A model generated the notes under the pieces. That model saw only the letters and a program-made list of their open reading frames with translations, searched no databases and was not told the origin of the DNA. The translations under genes were made by a program, and so were the position numbers. Shown here piece after piece: positions 1 through 8,007 of a stretch of DNA of 14,254 nt (positions are counted from its first letter, which is position 1; each line of letters begins with the position of its first letter). Where the stretch lies: NCBI GenBank assembly GCA_031283745.1, contig JAITBH010000006.1, positions 1 to 14,254 on the forward strand. The letters run 5' to 3'. The DNA comes from Candidatus Ectomicrobium neotermitis (GTDB lineage Bacteria; Elusimicrobiota; Endomicrobiia; Endomicrobiales; Endomicrobiaceae).

Positions 1-1296
1 CAAAACGGCACAGGAAAATCTTCTTTGTTAAAAATTATCAATAGCGACCTCAAACCGACCGAAGGGAATATCCAAAACAGAGAAGGAGTGAGTTTTGGAT
101 ATGTTGAACAAATAATAAATGGGCATGACAATTTAAGTGGAGGAGAAAAATTCAACAAATCATTAACCGTTGCTCTGTGTCTGCGGCCTAATATTTTGCT
201 CCTTGATGAACCGACGAATCATTTAGATCTAAAAAACAGAAAATCATTGATGAATATGATCAAAAAATTTCAAGGGGCAGAGATTATTGTCTCACACGAC
301 GAGGAGTTACTTAGAAATTGCATAAATTCTATTTGGCATATTGATGATCATCAGATAAAAATTTTTAAGGGAAATTATGATGACTACTTAAATGATATTG
401 AAAACAAGAGGAGTGGTTTGCAGGAAGAATTGAGGCAGATTAAAAAGGATAAAAAAGAAGTGCATAAATCTTTAATGAGAGAACAGCAAAGAGCAAAACA
501 CAGCAAAATTAGAGGTGAAAAACTTGTTAGCCAAAAACGTTGGCTGCCTGCGGTAGGCGACTTGAAAAAGAATTATGCTTCCAAAACTATGGGCAGCAAA
601 AACATTAAGATAGGTGAAACAAAAAAGGAGCTGCTCAATAGATTGGCTGATATAAGAATTTCTGAAATTTTAAGACCAACCTTCTCTCTTAAATCTGAAA
701 CAAAGGGAAATAAAACCATAGTTTCAATAAGTGAAGGTTATGCAGGATATGCCAACAAACCAATTTTGGAGAACATAAATTCATCAATTCAATCACAAAA
801 ACATATGGCAATTGTGGGAAATAATGGAAGCGGGAAAACAACTTTATTTAAGGCTATTTTGAATTGCCCCGAAATTCTAAAAAGGGGAGATTGGGTTGTT
901 CCGGAAATTGAGGACATTGGTTATTTTGACCAAAACTATACCAACATCTGCAAAGACAAAACTCCATTTGAAACCATTGCTGAACTTCTTCCAAACAACA
1001 CTCAAACTCAAACAAGAACTTTCTTAAATGATTTCTTGTTTAGAAAAAATGAAGATGTAAATAAGCCGATTAGATTTTTATCCGGAGGAGAAAAAGCAAG
1101 ATTAACTTTAGCAAAGATAGCTGCAAAAACTCCCGTGCTTCTGTTGATAGACGAGGTTACAAACAATATAGATCTGGAAACTAAAAAACACATAGAACAA
1201 GTGCTGAGAGAATATCCCGGAACAATGATGATAATCTCTCATGATAGAGTGTTTTTAGAAAACATTGGAATTGATGAGTTTTTTGATTTACATTGA
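1..1296 (+). CDS. ABC-F family ATPase (5'-truncated by window edge)
   Basis: Soluble twin-ATPase of the ABC-F family, whose members act on the ribosome rather than in transport. The frame is open from base 1, where the first codons read QNGTGKSS, the end of the NBD1 Walker A, so the true start lies outside the window. In order: signature LSGGEK near window residue 45, Walker B/D-loop LLLDEPTNHLD near 66-76, a highly charged helical linker of about 90 residues (window residues ~125-215), NBD2 Walker A GNNGSGKTT near 273, second signature FLSGGEKARL near 359, and Walker B/D-loop LLLIDEVTNNID near 380-391. Both H-loops (VSHDE, ISHDR) are present. Only about 40 residues separate Walker A from the signature in NBD1, so no arm subdomain is inserted there. 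NBD2 has DEVTNNID where many family members have DEPTNHLD. It could be a translation factor or a ribosome-protection (antibiotic resistance) protein; sequence reading alone does not decide. Confidence 0.9.
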   Translation, partial: QNGTGKSSLLKIINSDLKPTEGNIQNREGVSFGYVEQIINGHDNLSGGEKFNKSLTVALCLRPNILLLDEPTNHLDLKNRKSLMNMIKKFQGAEIIVSHDEELLRNCINSIWHIDDHQIKIFKGNYDDYLNDIENKRSGLQEELRQIKKDKKEVHKSLMREQQRAKHSKIRGEKLVSQKRWLPAVGDLKKNYASKTMGSKNIKIGETKKELLNRLADIRISEILRPTFSLKSETKGNKTIVSISEGYAGYANKPILENINSSIQSQKHMAIVGNNGSGKTTLFKAILNCPEILKRGDWVVPEIEDIGYFDQNYTNICKDKTPFETIAELLPNNTQTQTRTFLNDFLFRKNEDVNKPIRFLSGGEKARLTLAKIAAKTPVLLLIDEVTNNIDLETKKHIEQVLREYPGTMMIISHDRVFLENIGIDEFFDLH

Positions 1297-1338
1297 AAGG
1301 AAAATTATGGGTAGGTAGTGAAAGTTGAGTGGATGGTT

Positions 1339-2670
1339 TTAATAATATTTTATGTAAAACAGCTTTAAGTGTATCCAATTTAACGCTTGGTTTCTTAAAA
1401 TTTTTCGCTTATTTTTAGAGGGAATAAAATTTGTCAAAAACAATATCTTTGCCTTAAAAATTCTAAACACTAAATTTCGAAGTGGTCTCGTCTGTCGTCT
1501 TAAATCCTCGACATTGACAATCGACTTAATCGTATTGGAAAATTTTTGTGCCGACCCAATATCCGCCGTATCAACAAGAGTTTCAGCTACGTCTCTGTGG
1601 GCCGCTAAACTCCAATCTGATATAAACTGAAGAAACTCCTTTGGCGTGAGACAATACTCGGGTCTCTTTTTAATGTCCATCTTATTGTCATTTGCATAAT
1701 CAATAAAATTCTTATCGTTTATATTAACTATACGAGGATAATTAGCATTCGCAACTACCGTCAATGGTTCACTATAAGCGGCAATATAATTATCTGTAAT
1801 GTTTTTCATTGTATTGATCCAAAGTTGATAAACGAAATGAGTTCTATATCTTAAGATATCACTCAGTTCAATCCCATCTTTGCAAAACAAAGATAAATGC
1901 AATGCTGAGCCAGATATTCCTGCCAAATGTTCACAATTTTTCATAAGCCCTATTTGTTTTTTTAATGAGAGTTTTTCGGGACAAATTATTTTAAACCCTG
2001 CTTTCTTAAAAGCTTTTTCAAAATGCTCTTCTCCGTATATTTTATATGAACCCTTAAATTTTGCCCGAGATAAAAATATTTTTTTATAATTCTTATAAGC
2101 CTTTACTTTTTCTCCTATTTTCCTATAAATCTCTTTATACTTAATCTGATTTTCAATATAACAAGGTTGAGGAATAGTAACACTCTTAAATTTTATTGGC
2201 TCTTCTATTCGGTAAACTTTTCTTGCCCCTCCCTCCCAACCAACAAAATTTAAAATATCTGAAATAAATAAATTGTCTTTGTCAGAAATATAAACCAAAT
2301 CTTTTGTTTTATCGGTACTTTCCAATAAGAACCAAAAACGCGAAAGAGAAGAAATTAAAAAATGTCCAAAATGTAAAGAGCAATAACCTAAATACACAAC
2401 ATCCTTATTTATAGTTTTATATGAGCAGGTTTTCTCTAATCTTTGTGGATATCCAACAGGAATATCTCCAACCAGCAAATCTTTTGATAGTTCAATTAAG
2501 TTGTTGTTTTCATCAAAAACCCCACCACAATTAAGAGGCGGGGTATATTTATAAGGAAAAACAACAGCATTGTTGTAGGTTTGAGACTTTAATTGGAAGG
2601 TTTGATTTTGGAAGGTGTTATACCAATCTTTTGCTTGAGCTTGTAAATCTTCGTCGCCATATACTTTCAT
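1339..2670 (-). CDS. Glycosyltransferase family 61 (DUF563)-like protein
   Basis: Probable glycosyltransferase of the GT61/DUF563 type, likely making a surface glycan. The 443-residue protein has an HFGHFLISSLSRFW segment at about residues 100-113, resembling the conserved N-terminal GHF region. Further on come FLSRAKF near 199-205 and GISGSALHLSLF near 251-262, the family's best-known C-terminal motif. No signal peptide or transmembrane helix is evident, so it probably acts in the cytoplasm. About 110 residues follow the recognised domain and match nothing I know. An in-frame ATG seven codons upstream (2691) would place the AGGAGG site inside the coding region, so the ATG at 2670, seven bases after AGGAGG, is the better start. 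It lies 117 bp after etfA and converges on the ABC-F gene with a 42-bp gap. The exact donor and acceptor cannot be inferred. Confidence 0.75.
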   Translation of the reverse strand: MKVYGDEDLQAQAKDWYNTFQNQTFQLKSQTYNNAVVFPYKYTPPLNCGGVFDENNNLIELSKDLLVGDIPVGYPQRLEKTCSYKTINKDVVYLGYCSLHFGHFLISSLSRFWFLLESTDKTKDLVYISDKDNLFISDILNFVGWEGGARKVYRIEEPIKFKSVTIPQPCYIENQIKYKEIYRKIGEKVKAYKNYKKIFLSRAKFKGSYKIYGEEHFEKAFKKAGFKIICPEKLSLKKQIGLMKNCEHLAGISGSALHLSLFCKDGIELSDILRYRTHFVYQLWINTMKNITDNYIAAYSEPLTVVANANYPRIVNINDKNFIDYANDNKMDIKKRPEYCLTPKEFLQFISDWSLAAHRDVAETLVDTADIGSAQKFSNTIKSIVNVEDLRRQTRPLRNLVFRIFKAKILFLTNFIPSKNKRKILRNQALNWIHLKLFYIKYY

Positions 2671-2677
2671 TTTTACT

Positions 2678-2683
2678 CCTCCT
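2678..2683 (-). promoter_or_regulatory. Shine-Dalgarno AGGAGG that fixes the GT61 start
   Basis: On the minus strand AGGAGG is followed by seven bases (AGTAAAA) and then ATG at 2670. This is ideal spacing and argues against the upstream in-frame ATG at 2691, for which no ribosome binding site is seen. Confidence 0.8.
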
Positions 2684-2710
2684 TTTTGCATTCAACATAT
2701 ATGTTTCTAT

Positions 2711-2739
2711 AAAAATGTTCTTCTTTATATAACAGAACA
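2711..2739 (-). terminator. Weak candidate intrinsic terminator after etfA
   Basis: In the 117-bp etfA-GT61 gap the minus strand reads TGTTCT, a 12-base loop, AGAACA, then five T. The six-pair stem (2716-2721 with 2734-2739) directly followed by a U-run has the layout of a Rho-independent terminator. The stem is short and AT-rich, so it may be weak or chance. No stronger stem-loop was found in 2671-2787, and no convincing promoter for the GT61 gene. Confidence 0.3.
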
Positions 2740-2787
2740 CAAACAAAGACGGAGTAAAATTACAACATTTTTATTAACGATCTATAT

Positions 2788-4017
2788 CTATTTTTTTAAT
2801 TCTTTAATGTTCTTTATCATTCTCGGAACAACTTCGAACAAATCACCTTCGATCGAAAAATTTGCTGCTTTCATCATAGGGCAAAAAGGATCTTTGTTTA
2901 TAGCAACAATAATATCTGATGAATTCATTCCAACCATATGTTGAATCTGCCCTGAAATTCCGCAAGCAATGTAAACGCGAGGAGCAACTGTTCTGCCGGT
3001 TTGCCCGACTTGATGGGAATAAGAAATCCAGTCAGCATCAACAGCCGCTCTTGAAGCCCCTACCGCTCCACCAAGCAGATCCGCCAACTCTTTTAACAAC
3101 TTAAACCCTTCTTTGCCTCCTAACCCACGCCCACCTGAAACTATTATGTCGGCATCGGCAATGTTGATCTTTGAACTATCATCACCAATAAATTGAATGA
3201 ATTTAGTCCTATTTTTTAAGAGAGAATCATCTTTTGTTACTTTTATTATTTCTCCCTGTCTTCCCTTTTGTATTGTAGCTTCCTTAAAAACTTTATGTCT
3301 AACAGTTGACATTTGAGGGCGATGATGCGGAGTTAAAATTGTTGCCATAATATTTCCGCCAAAAGCCGGGCGAGTTTGCTGTAAATTTCTTGTTTGTATA
3401 TCTACAGAAAGAGCTGTGCAATCTGCAGTGAGTCCCGTTTTGATTCTTGCTGCAACTCTTGATGCAAAAGATCTACCTATATTTGTAGCTCCCATCACAA
3501 CTATTTCTGGTTTTTCCTGTTTAATAAGTGCTGTCAAAATAGATGTATATGGATCATCCTGAAATTCAGCTAAAGCTGGGTCGTCGTAAACATACACCTT
3601 GTCGGCACCGCGTTCTATTAAATCTTGAGCTTTCGAACTTATGTCTGCCCCGCCTATTAAAACAGCACTTAATGGCACGGAAAGTTCTTGAGAAAGTTTT
3701 TTACATTCACTTAATAATTCAAAAACAACTGACGATATTTCGCCATGTCTCTGTTCTGCATAAACCCAGACACCTTTATATAAACTGTTGTCAACTTCTG
3801 CTAAAGCAGGTTCATCTTTTTGAAGTTCAATGGCGGAAAATTTGCAAGCCTCAACACAAGTTCCACAGTAAACGCATTTGTTTATATCTATCTTTGCAAG
3901 CTTAAATTTCTTCGGATGTTCTGGTCTTTCTATCATTGAAATAACGCCAAACGGACATTCATTTGCACATTGCCCGCAACCGACGCATTTATCATCTATT
4001 ATTTTTATTGTTGACAT
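2788..4017 (-). CDS. etfA: Electron transfer flavoprotein alpha subunit with N-terminal ferredoxin domain
   Basis: FAD-binding subunit of the ETF heterodimer that exchanges electrons with the acyl-CoA dehydrogenase encoded just upstream. Residues 1-65 form a bacterial-type 2x[4Fe-4S] ferredoxin: C11, C14, C17, C21 and C48, C51, C54, C58, two intact CxxCxxCxxxC sets, the second followed by Lys instead of the usual Pro. The ETF alpha N-domain spans roughly 83-265 and the FAD domain roughly 285-405, with GGRGLGG (295-301), HQVGQTG (335-341), the family signature YIACGISGQIQH (349-360) and GDLFEVVP (391-398). At 409 residues it is about 90 longer than simple EtfA, explained by the ferredoxin part. 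The same fusion is known in anaerobic ETFs such as CarE of caffeyl-CoA reductase. A site AAAGGAG precedes ATG; the gap to etfB is 17 bp. Bifurcation is an inference. Confidence 0.95.
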   Translation of the reverse strand: MSTIKIIDDKCVGCGQCANECPFGVISMIERPEHPKKFKLAKIDINKCVYCGTCVEACKFSAIELQKDEPALAEVDNSLYKGVWVYAEQRHGEISSVVFELLSECKKLSQELSVPLSAVLIGGADISSKAQDLIERGADKVYVYDDPALAEFQDDPYTSILTALIKQEKPEIVVMGATNIGRSFASRVAARIKTGLTADCTALSVDIQTRNLQQTRPAFGGNIMATILTPHHRPQMSTVRHKVFKEATIQKGRQGEIIKVTKDDSLLKNRTKFIQFIGDDSSKINIADADIIVSGGRGLGGKEGFKLLKELADLLGGAVGASRAAVDADWISYSHQVGQTGRTVAPRVYIACGISGQIQHMVGMNSSDIIVAINKDPFCPMMKAANFSIEGDLFEVVPRMIKNIKELKK

Positions 4018-4034
4018 TTTTACTCCTTTTTCAA

Positions 4035-4826
4035 TTAAACAATTCCTATCTCTTGAAATTTTGCGACTATCGCCGAAGCAACTACATCTGGCTCACCAAC
4101 AAACTTTTCGCCTTCTACTGTTTTTTGAGTAGGAGTAAAAACCTTCTTGACCTGTGTCGGAGATCCATTAAGACCAATTCTTTTCTCGTCGGCACCAATA
4201 TCAACAGCCGTTAATGTTTTGATAACAGCTTTTTTGGAATTTATTTTTCCTTTAAGAGAAGGAAGTCTTGGAATATTTATTTCTTTAACCACTGTCATAA
4301 GAACTGGGAGGGAACTTTCAATCACATCATACCCATCTTCCATAAGCCTCTCGACGGTGATTGATTTATCTGAAATGTTGTTAATTTTTTTCACATAAGC
4401 CACATGGGCAATGTCTAACATTTCTGCTATACCCGGCCCGACCTGAGCAGTATCTCCATCTGTTGCCTGCTTGCCGCAAAATATAACATCAAAGTTGCCA
4501 AGATGTTTGATTGCCATCGACAAAGCATAAGCAGTAGCAAGAGTATCTGCCCCACCAAAAGCCCTGTCGCAAACCAAAACACCTTCGTCCGCACCTTTCG
4601 AAAGAGCATCCCTTAAAACACTTTCTGCTTGGGGAGGTCCCATCGTAATAACAGTAACTTTGCTACCCGGATTTTTTTCTTTAAGCCGAACGGCTTCTTC
4701 TATTGCGTATTCATCGAAAGGATTGACAATAGATTCAACCCCTTCTCTCTTCAACCTTCCCGTTTCGCTGTCTATTTTCACATCCGTGGTGTTAGGAACT
4801 TGTTTTATACATACTATTATATTCAT
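4035..4826 (-). CDS. etfB: Electron transfer flavoprotein beta subunit
   Basis: Partner of EtfA. In ordinary ETFs the beta subunit binds AMP; in bifurcating ETFs it binds a second FAD that takes hydride from NADH. The protein is 263 residues, the usual length. It opens with MNIIVCIKQVPNT, has NPFDEYAIEEA at 35-45, a nucleotide-binding stretch GKQATDGDTAQVGP at 118-131, and the ETF-beta signature region from about 158 to 192 (VERLMEDGYDVIE, then PVLMTVV). Overall it looks like the beta subunits of anaerobic clostridial type, but I cannot tell AMP from FAD binding by eye. AGAGGA precedes ATG by seven bases. It lies 23 bp after acd and 17 bp before etfA, so the three genes are surely co-transcribed. 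Confidence 0.95.
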   Translation of the reverse strand: MNIIVCIKQVPNTTDVKIDSETGRLKREGVESIVNPFDEYAIEEAVRLKEKNPGSKVTVITMGPPQAESVLRDALSKGADEGVLVCDRAFGGADTLATAYALSMAIKHLGNFDVIFCGKQATDGDTAQVGPGIAEMLDIAHVAYVKKINNISDKSITVERLMEDGYDVIESSLPVLMTVVKEINIPRLPSLKGKINSKKAVIKTLTAVDIGADEKRIGLNGSPTQVKKVFTPTQKTVEGEKFVGEPDVVASAIVAKFQEIGIV

Positions 4827-4849
4827 CTTAATATCCTCTGCGAATTGTT

Positions 4850-6031
4850 TTATTTATTTTTTGCCGCTGATTCCTTAATCAAATTGAGGGCAATTTCATT
4901 TTTTTGAATTTGACTTGTCCCCTCATACAAAGTCGTAATTTTTGCATCTCTCATCATCTTCTCTACAGGATATTCTCTCGAATAACCATATCCACCAAAG
5001 ATCTGAACAGCATTCGTGGTAACTTTCATAGCCGTCTCCGAACACAACAATTTTGCCATCGCTGACTCTTTGCTCGTTCTCTTCTTTTCTTTCTCTGGTT
5101 TGCCAACATTTGAATCTATCATTCTTGCCGTTGCATAAAGGAGTGCACGGGCCGCCTCAACCTCTGTAGCCATATCCGCAAGCATATGTTGTATGCCCTG
5201 AAAAGAAGCTATCGGCTGACCGAACTGAACTCTTTTGCGTGCATAAGCAACAGCTTCGTCAAGTGCGCCCGCCGCAATACCCAGTGCTTGAGCAGCAACT
5301 CCTGGTCTTGAATTATCCAAAGTCGCCTGTACTATCATTAACCCATGCCCCTCTTTTCCTAAAAGCTGATCTTTATGAACTTTACAATTGTCAAATATCA
5401 ACTCTCTGGTAGAAGATGCTTTTATTCCCATCTTTTTCTCTTTTTTGCCGAAGTCAAAACCTTTCATTCCTTTTTCCAAAATAAAACAAGAAATTCCTCT
5501 TGCCCCTCTTAAAGGATTTGTCTTTGCAAAAATAGTGTATGTCTCTGCTTCTCCGCCATTTGTGATGAAACATTTGGTTCCATTCAATATATAGTAATCG
5601 CCTTCTTTTACCGCCGTTGTCGACATACCCGTAGCGTCTGACCCTGCGCCTGCTTCAGTCAAGCCAAATGCCGCAAGTTTTTTGCCGGAAGCGATGTCGG
5701 GCAAATATTTATTTTTCTGTGCTTCATTGCCTGCAATAAGAATCGGAAGAGTCCCCAATGCTGTAGCAGCGAGTGTTAAAGCTATTGCTCCGTCTACTTT
5801 GCACAGCTCCTCTACGACTAAAACCAAACCCATTATCCCTTTGCCAAAACCTCCGTATTCTTCTGGAATATAAACACCGCACAAATCTGCTTGAGCAAAT
5901 TCTTTTACGATTTCCCAAGGAAATTCTTCTTTTTCATCATAATGTTCCCGTATAGGTTTAACTTTTTCAATAGCTACATTTCTCGCTGTTTCAATCATCA
6001 TTTGTTCTTCTTCTGTCAAAAAATATTCCAT
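4850..6031 (-). CDS. Acyl-CoA dehydrogenase (butyryl-CoA dehydrogenase-like)
   Basis: FAD enzyme that interconverts acyl-CoA and trans-2-enoyl-CoA, passing electrons to or from ETF. Both family signatures are present: FGLTEAGAGSDATG at 122-135 and QIFGGYGYSREYP at 343-355. The catalytic base is E370 in TLYEGTSQIQ, the position used by short- and medium-chain enzymes. The 393 residues include a short charged insertion near 308-320 (GKPEKEKKRTS) compared with typical members. At 240-248 it reads NSRPGVAAQ where many members have a GRIGIAAQ-like sequence. The start follows AAAGGAG by six bases. The gene begins 28 bp after rnc and is followed by etfB and etfA, so ETF is its obvious partner. Chain-length preference, and whether it runs as a reductase or an oxidase, cannot be read from the sequence. 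Confidence 0.93.
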   Translation of the reverse strand: MEYFLTEEEQMMIETARNVAIEKVKPIREHYDEKEEFPWEIVKEFAQADLCGVYIPEEYGGFGKGIMGLVLVVEELCKVDGAIALTLAATALGTLPILIAGNEAQKNKYLPDIASGKKLAAFGLTEAGAGSDATGMSTTAVKEGDYYILNGTKCFITNGGEAETYTIFAKTNPLRGARGISCFILEKGMKGFDFGKKEKKMGIKASSTRELIFDNCKVHKDQLLGKEGHGLMIVQATLDNSRPGVAAQALGIAAGALDEAVAYARKRVQFGQPIASFQGIQHMLADMATEVEAARALLYATARMIDSNVGKPEKEKKRTSKESAMAKLLCSETAMKVTTNAVQIFGGYGYSREYPVEKMMRDAKITTLYEGTSQIQKNEIALNLIKESAAKNK

Positions 6032-6059
6032 TTTTTACTCCTTTCTCTATGTGTGCACT

Positions 6060-6743
6060 CTACAGCTTCATTCCTTTTATATTGGATATGGCTTGTTGAG
6101 CAGCAATCTGTTCGGCTTCCTTTTTAGAATACCCTGTTCCTGTTCCCAAGAGCTTTTTCTTCAAATAAACAGCCATTTCAAAACACTTGTTGTGTTCAGG
6201 CCCTGTCTCTTTCAAAACTTTATACTCGGGCAAAATGGCGTATTGCGACTGAGCAATTTCTTGCAACTTACTCTTAAAATCATTCATGTCAATTACAGGC
6301 AATCTATGTAAAAACCTTAATATAAATTTTCGAGCGGATTCAATTCCGCCGTCTAAATAAATAGCACAAATAACTGCCTCAAAAGAATTAGACAAGAGAT
6401 TGGGTCGCATTCTTTCTCTGGGCGTGTTTTGCCCTTTTCCAAGCAACACAAAATCTCCAAGCGACACTTCTTTTGCCCAGATGCTTAAATTATGTGCTGA
6501 AACTATTTTTGATTTCAATCGGGACAGTTCCCCTTCTCGGTATTCAGGAAAATCTTTGTATAGACTTTCCACAACAACAAAACCCAAAACACTGTCACCT
6601 AAGAACTCCATGCGTTCATTGTTGTATCTCAAAACAAACTCTGACGCATAAGAACTATGCGTCAGAGCAGTTTTTAAAATTTCTACGTTTTTAAATTTGT
6701 AATCGATGATTTTTTGGAATTTATCAAAATGATTAGTCAACAT
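6060..6743 (-). CDS. rnc: Ribonuclease III
   Basis: Endonuclease that cuts double-stranded RNA during rRNA and mRNA maturation. The 227 residues match the usual length. The nuclease domain carries the signature NERMEFLGDSVLG at 42-54 (E43, E46, D50) and NSFEAVICAIYLD at 119-131 with the metal-binding E122. The position equivalent to E. coli D114 is Asn (N119). The C-terminal double-stranded RNA-binding domain runs from about 154 to 224, ending with KKEAEQIAAQQAI. The ATG overlaps the end of fabF by 11 bases and has no strong ribosome binding site, which suggests translation coupled to fabF. The acpP-fabF-rnc order is common in bacteria, though a metabolic link is not known. Confidence 0.95.
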   Translation of the reverse strand: MLTNHFDKFQKIIDYKFKNVEILKTALTHSSYASEFVLRYNNERMEFLGDSVLGFVVVESLYKDFPEYREGELSRLKSKIVSAHNLSIWAKEVSLGDFVLLGKGQNTPRERMRPNLLSNSFEAVICAIYLDGGIESARKFILRFLHRLPVIDMNDFKSKLQEIAQSQYAILPEYKVLKETGPEHNKCFEMAVYLKKKLLGTGTGYSKKEAEQIAAQQAISNIKGMKL

Positions 6744-7983
6744 ATCTTTTTACTATTATGGCTGTATTGTGTCCCCCAAAACCTAAAGAGTTAGAAATAG
6801 CAGTGTTGAATTTCTGCTGACGGGCTTTGTTGGGAACATAATCCAAATCACAATCAGGATCAGGGGTTTGATAATTTATGGTGGGGTGAATAAAACCATC
6901 TCTCATTGAGAGAAGTATTGCAGCAAGTTCAACTCCAGCTGCTCCGCCTAAAAGATGGCCAGTCATTGACTTCGTTGAGGATATGGGAATTTTATACGCT
7001 TTGTCTCCAAATACTTTTTTTATTGCAAGCGTCTCTGTCTTGTCATTTAACCCAGTAGAAGTTCCATGAGCATTGATATAATCAACTTCATCTTTTGAAA
7101 TTCCTGCGGATTTGATAGCCGCTTCCATTGCCGCCGCAGCCCCTCTCCCTTCAGGTTCAGGAGCAGTGATGTGATAAGCATCATCAGAAGATCCAAAACC
7201 TATCAGTTCTCCGTAAATCGTAGCCCCTCTACTTTTGGCTCGTTCAAGCGTTTCAAGAACAAACATTCCCGAACCTTCGCCCATAACAAAACCGTCCCTA
7301 TCTTTATCGAAAGGGCGGGAAGCTTTTTGAGGATCATCGTTTCTTTGAGAAAGGGCTTTCATTGAACAAAACCCTGCCATACCTAAAGGGCTGATTACGC
7401 TTTCAACCCCTCCACTGACAACAACATCGGCTTCATCAAACTGCAAAATCTTTATAGCGTCGCCAATAGCGTGATTAGATGATGAACAAGCACTTGTAGT
7501 CGTATAATTTGGACCGCTAAAACCGTATTTTATAGCAATCTCTCCGGGCAAAATGTTGGAGATTATCATCGGAATAAGAAAAGGGCTTACCCTCTTTGGC
7601 CCTTTCGTCAAAAGAGCTTCGACTTCTTCTTCCATAACTCTTAATCCGCCCATCCCAGTACCAGTAACCACGCTAACTCTTGATAAGTCCTCTTTTGAGA
7701 GGTCTAACTTTGAATCTTCAATTGCCATACATGCCGCAACAAAACCTATCTGTGCAAACCGTGCCATTCTTTTAAATTTTTTCCTATCAAGATATTTTTC
7801 ATATTTACTTTGAGAAAAATCCTTAACCGTGCCGGCAATTTTGGTGGAAAAATCGGTGGTGTCAAAGTGTTCAATCAAAGAAATTCCCGATTTTCCTTCT
7901 TTCAAGGCATTAACAAATTCATCTTTTTCACTACCAATTGGAGATACAACTCCTAAACCGGTGATAACAATTCTCTTTTTCAT
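6733..7983 (-). CDS. fabF: 3-oxoacyl-ACP synthase II (beta-ketoacyl-ACP synthase)
   Basis: Elongating condensing enzyme that joins malonyl-ACP to acyl-ACP in the cytoplasm. The 416-residue thiolase-fold protein has the full Cys-His-His triad of this class: C166 in TTTSACSSSNHA, H306 in NAHGTSTGLND and H343 in SMTGHLLGGAAG, plus the conserved K338. The C-terminus carries NSLGFGGHNT. The triad and length mark it as KAS II (or the related KAS I) rather than FabH. It starts 24 bp after acpP with AGAAGG upstream, and its last 11 bases overlap the rnc start. It is one of the best-supported calls in the window. Confidence 0.97.
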   Translation of the reverse strand: MKKRIVITGLGVVSPIGSEKDEFVNALKEGKSGISLIEHFDTTDFSTKIAGTVKDFSQSKYEKYLDRKKFKRMARFAQIGFVAACMAIEDSKLDLSKEDLSRVSVVTGTGMGGLRVMEEEVEALLTKGPKRVSPFLIPMIISNILPGEIAIKYGFSGPNYTTTSACSSSNHAIGDAIKILQFDEADVVVSGGVESVISPLGMAGFCSMKALSQRNDDPQKASRPFDKDRDGFVMGEGSGMFVLETLERAKSRGATIYGELIGFGSSDDAYHITAPEPEGRGAAAAMEAAIKSAGISKDEVDYINAHGTSTGLNDKTETLAIKKVFGDKAYKIPISSTKSMTGHLLGGAAGVELAAILLSMRDGFIHPTINYQTPDPDCDLDYVPNKARQQKFNTAISNSLGFGGHNTAIIVKRYVD

Positions 7984-8007
7984 AGATAAAAGCCTTCTCT
8001 CTCATTT

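Noticed and set aside
1..1296. Calling the ABC-F gene an antibiotic-resistance gene
   Set aside because: The arm-less layout is compatible but the N-terminus is missing and no subfamily-specific motif was recognised; only the family call is supported.
2689..2691. Upstream ATG as the GT61 gene start
   Set aside because: It would put the AGGAGG site inside the coding sequence, has no ribosome site of its own, and the ATG at 2670 has ideal spacing.
3543..3905. 120-codon plus-strand open frame
   Set aside because: It lies fully antisense to etfA, its composition is odd for a protein (rich in His, Leu, Lys, Arg) and it shows no motif; the etfA reading is certain.
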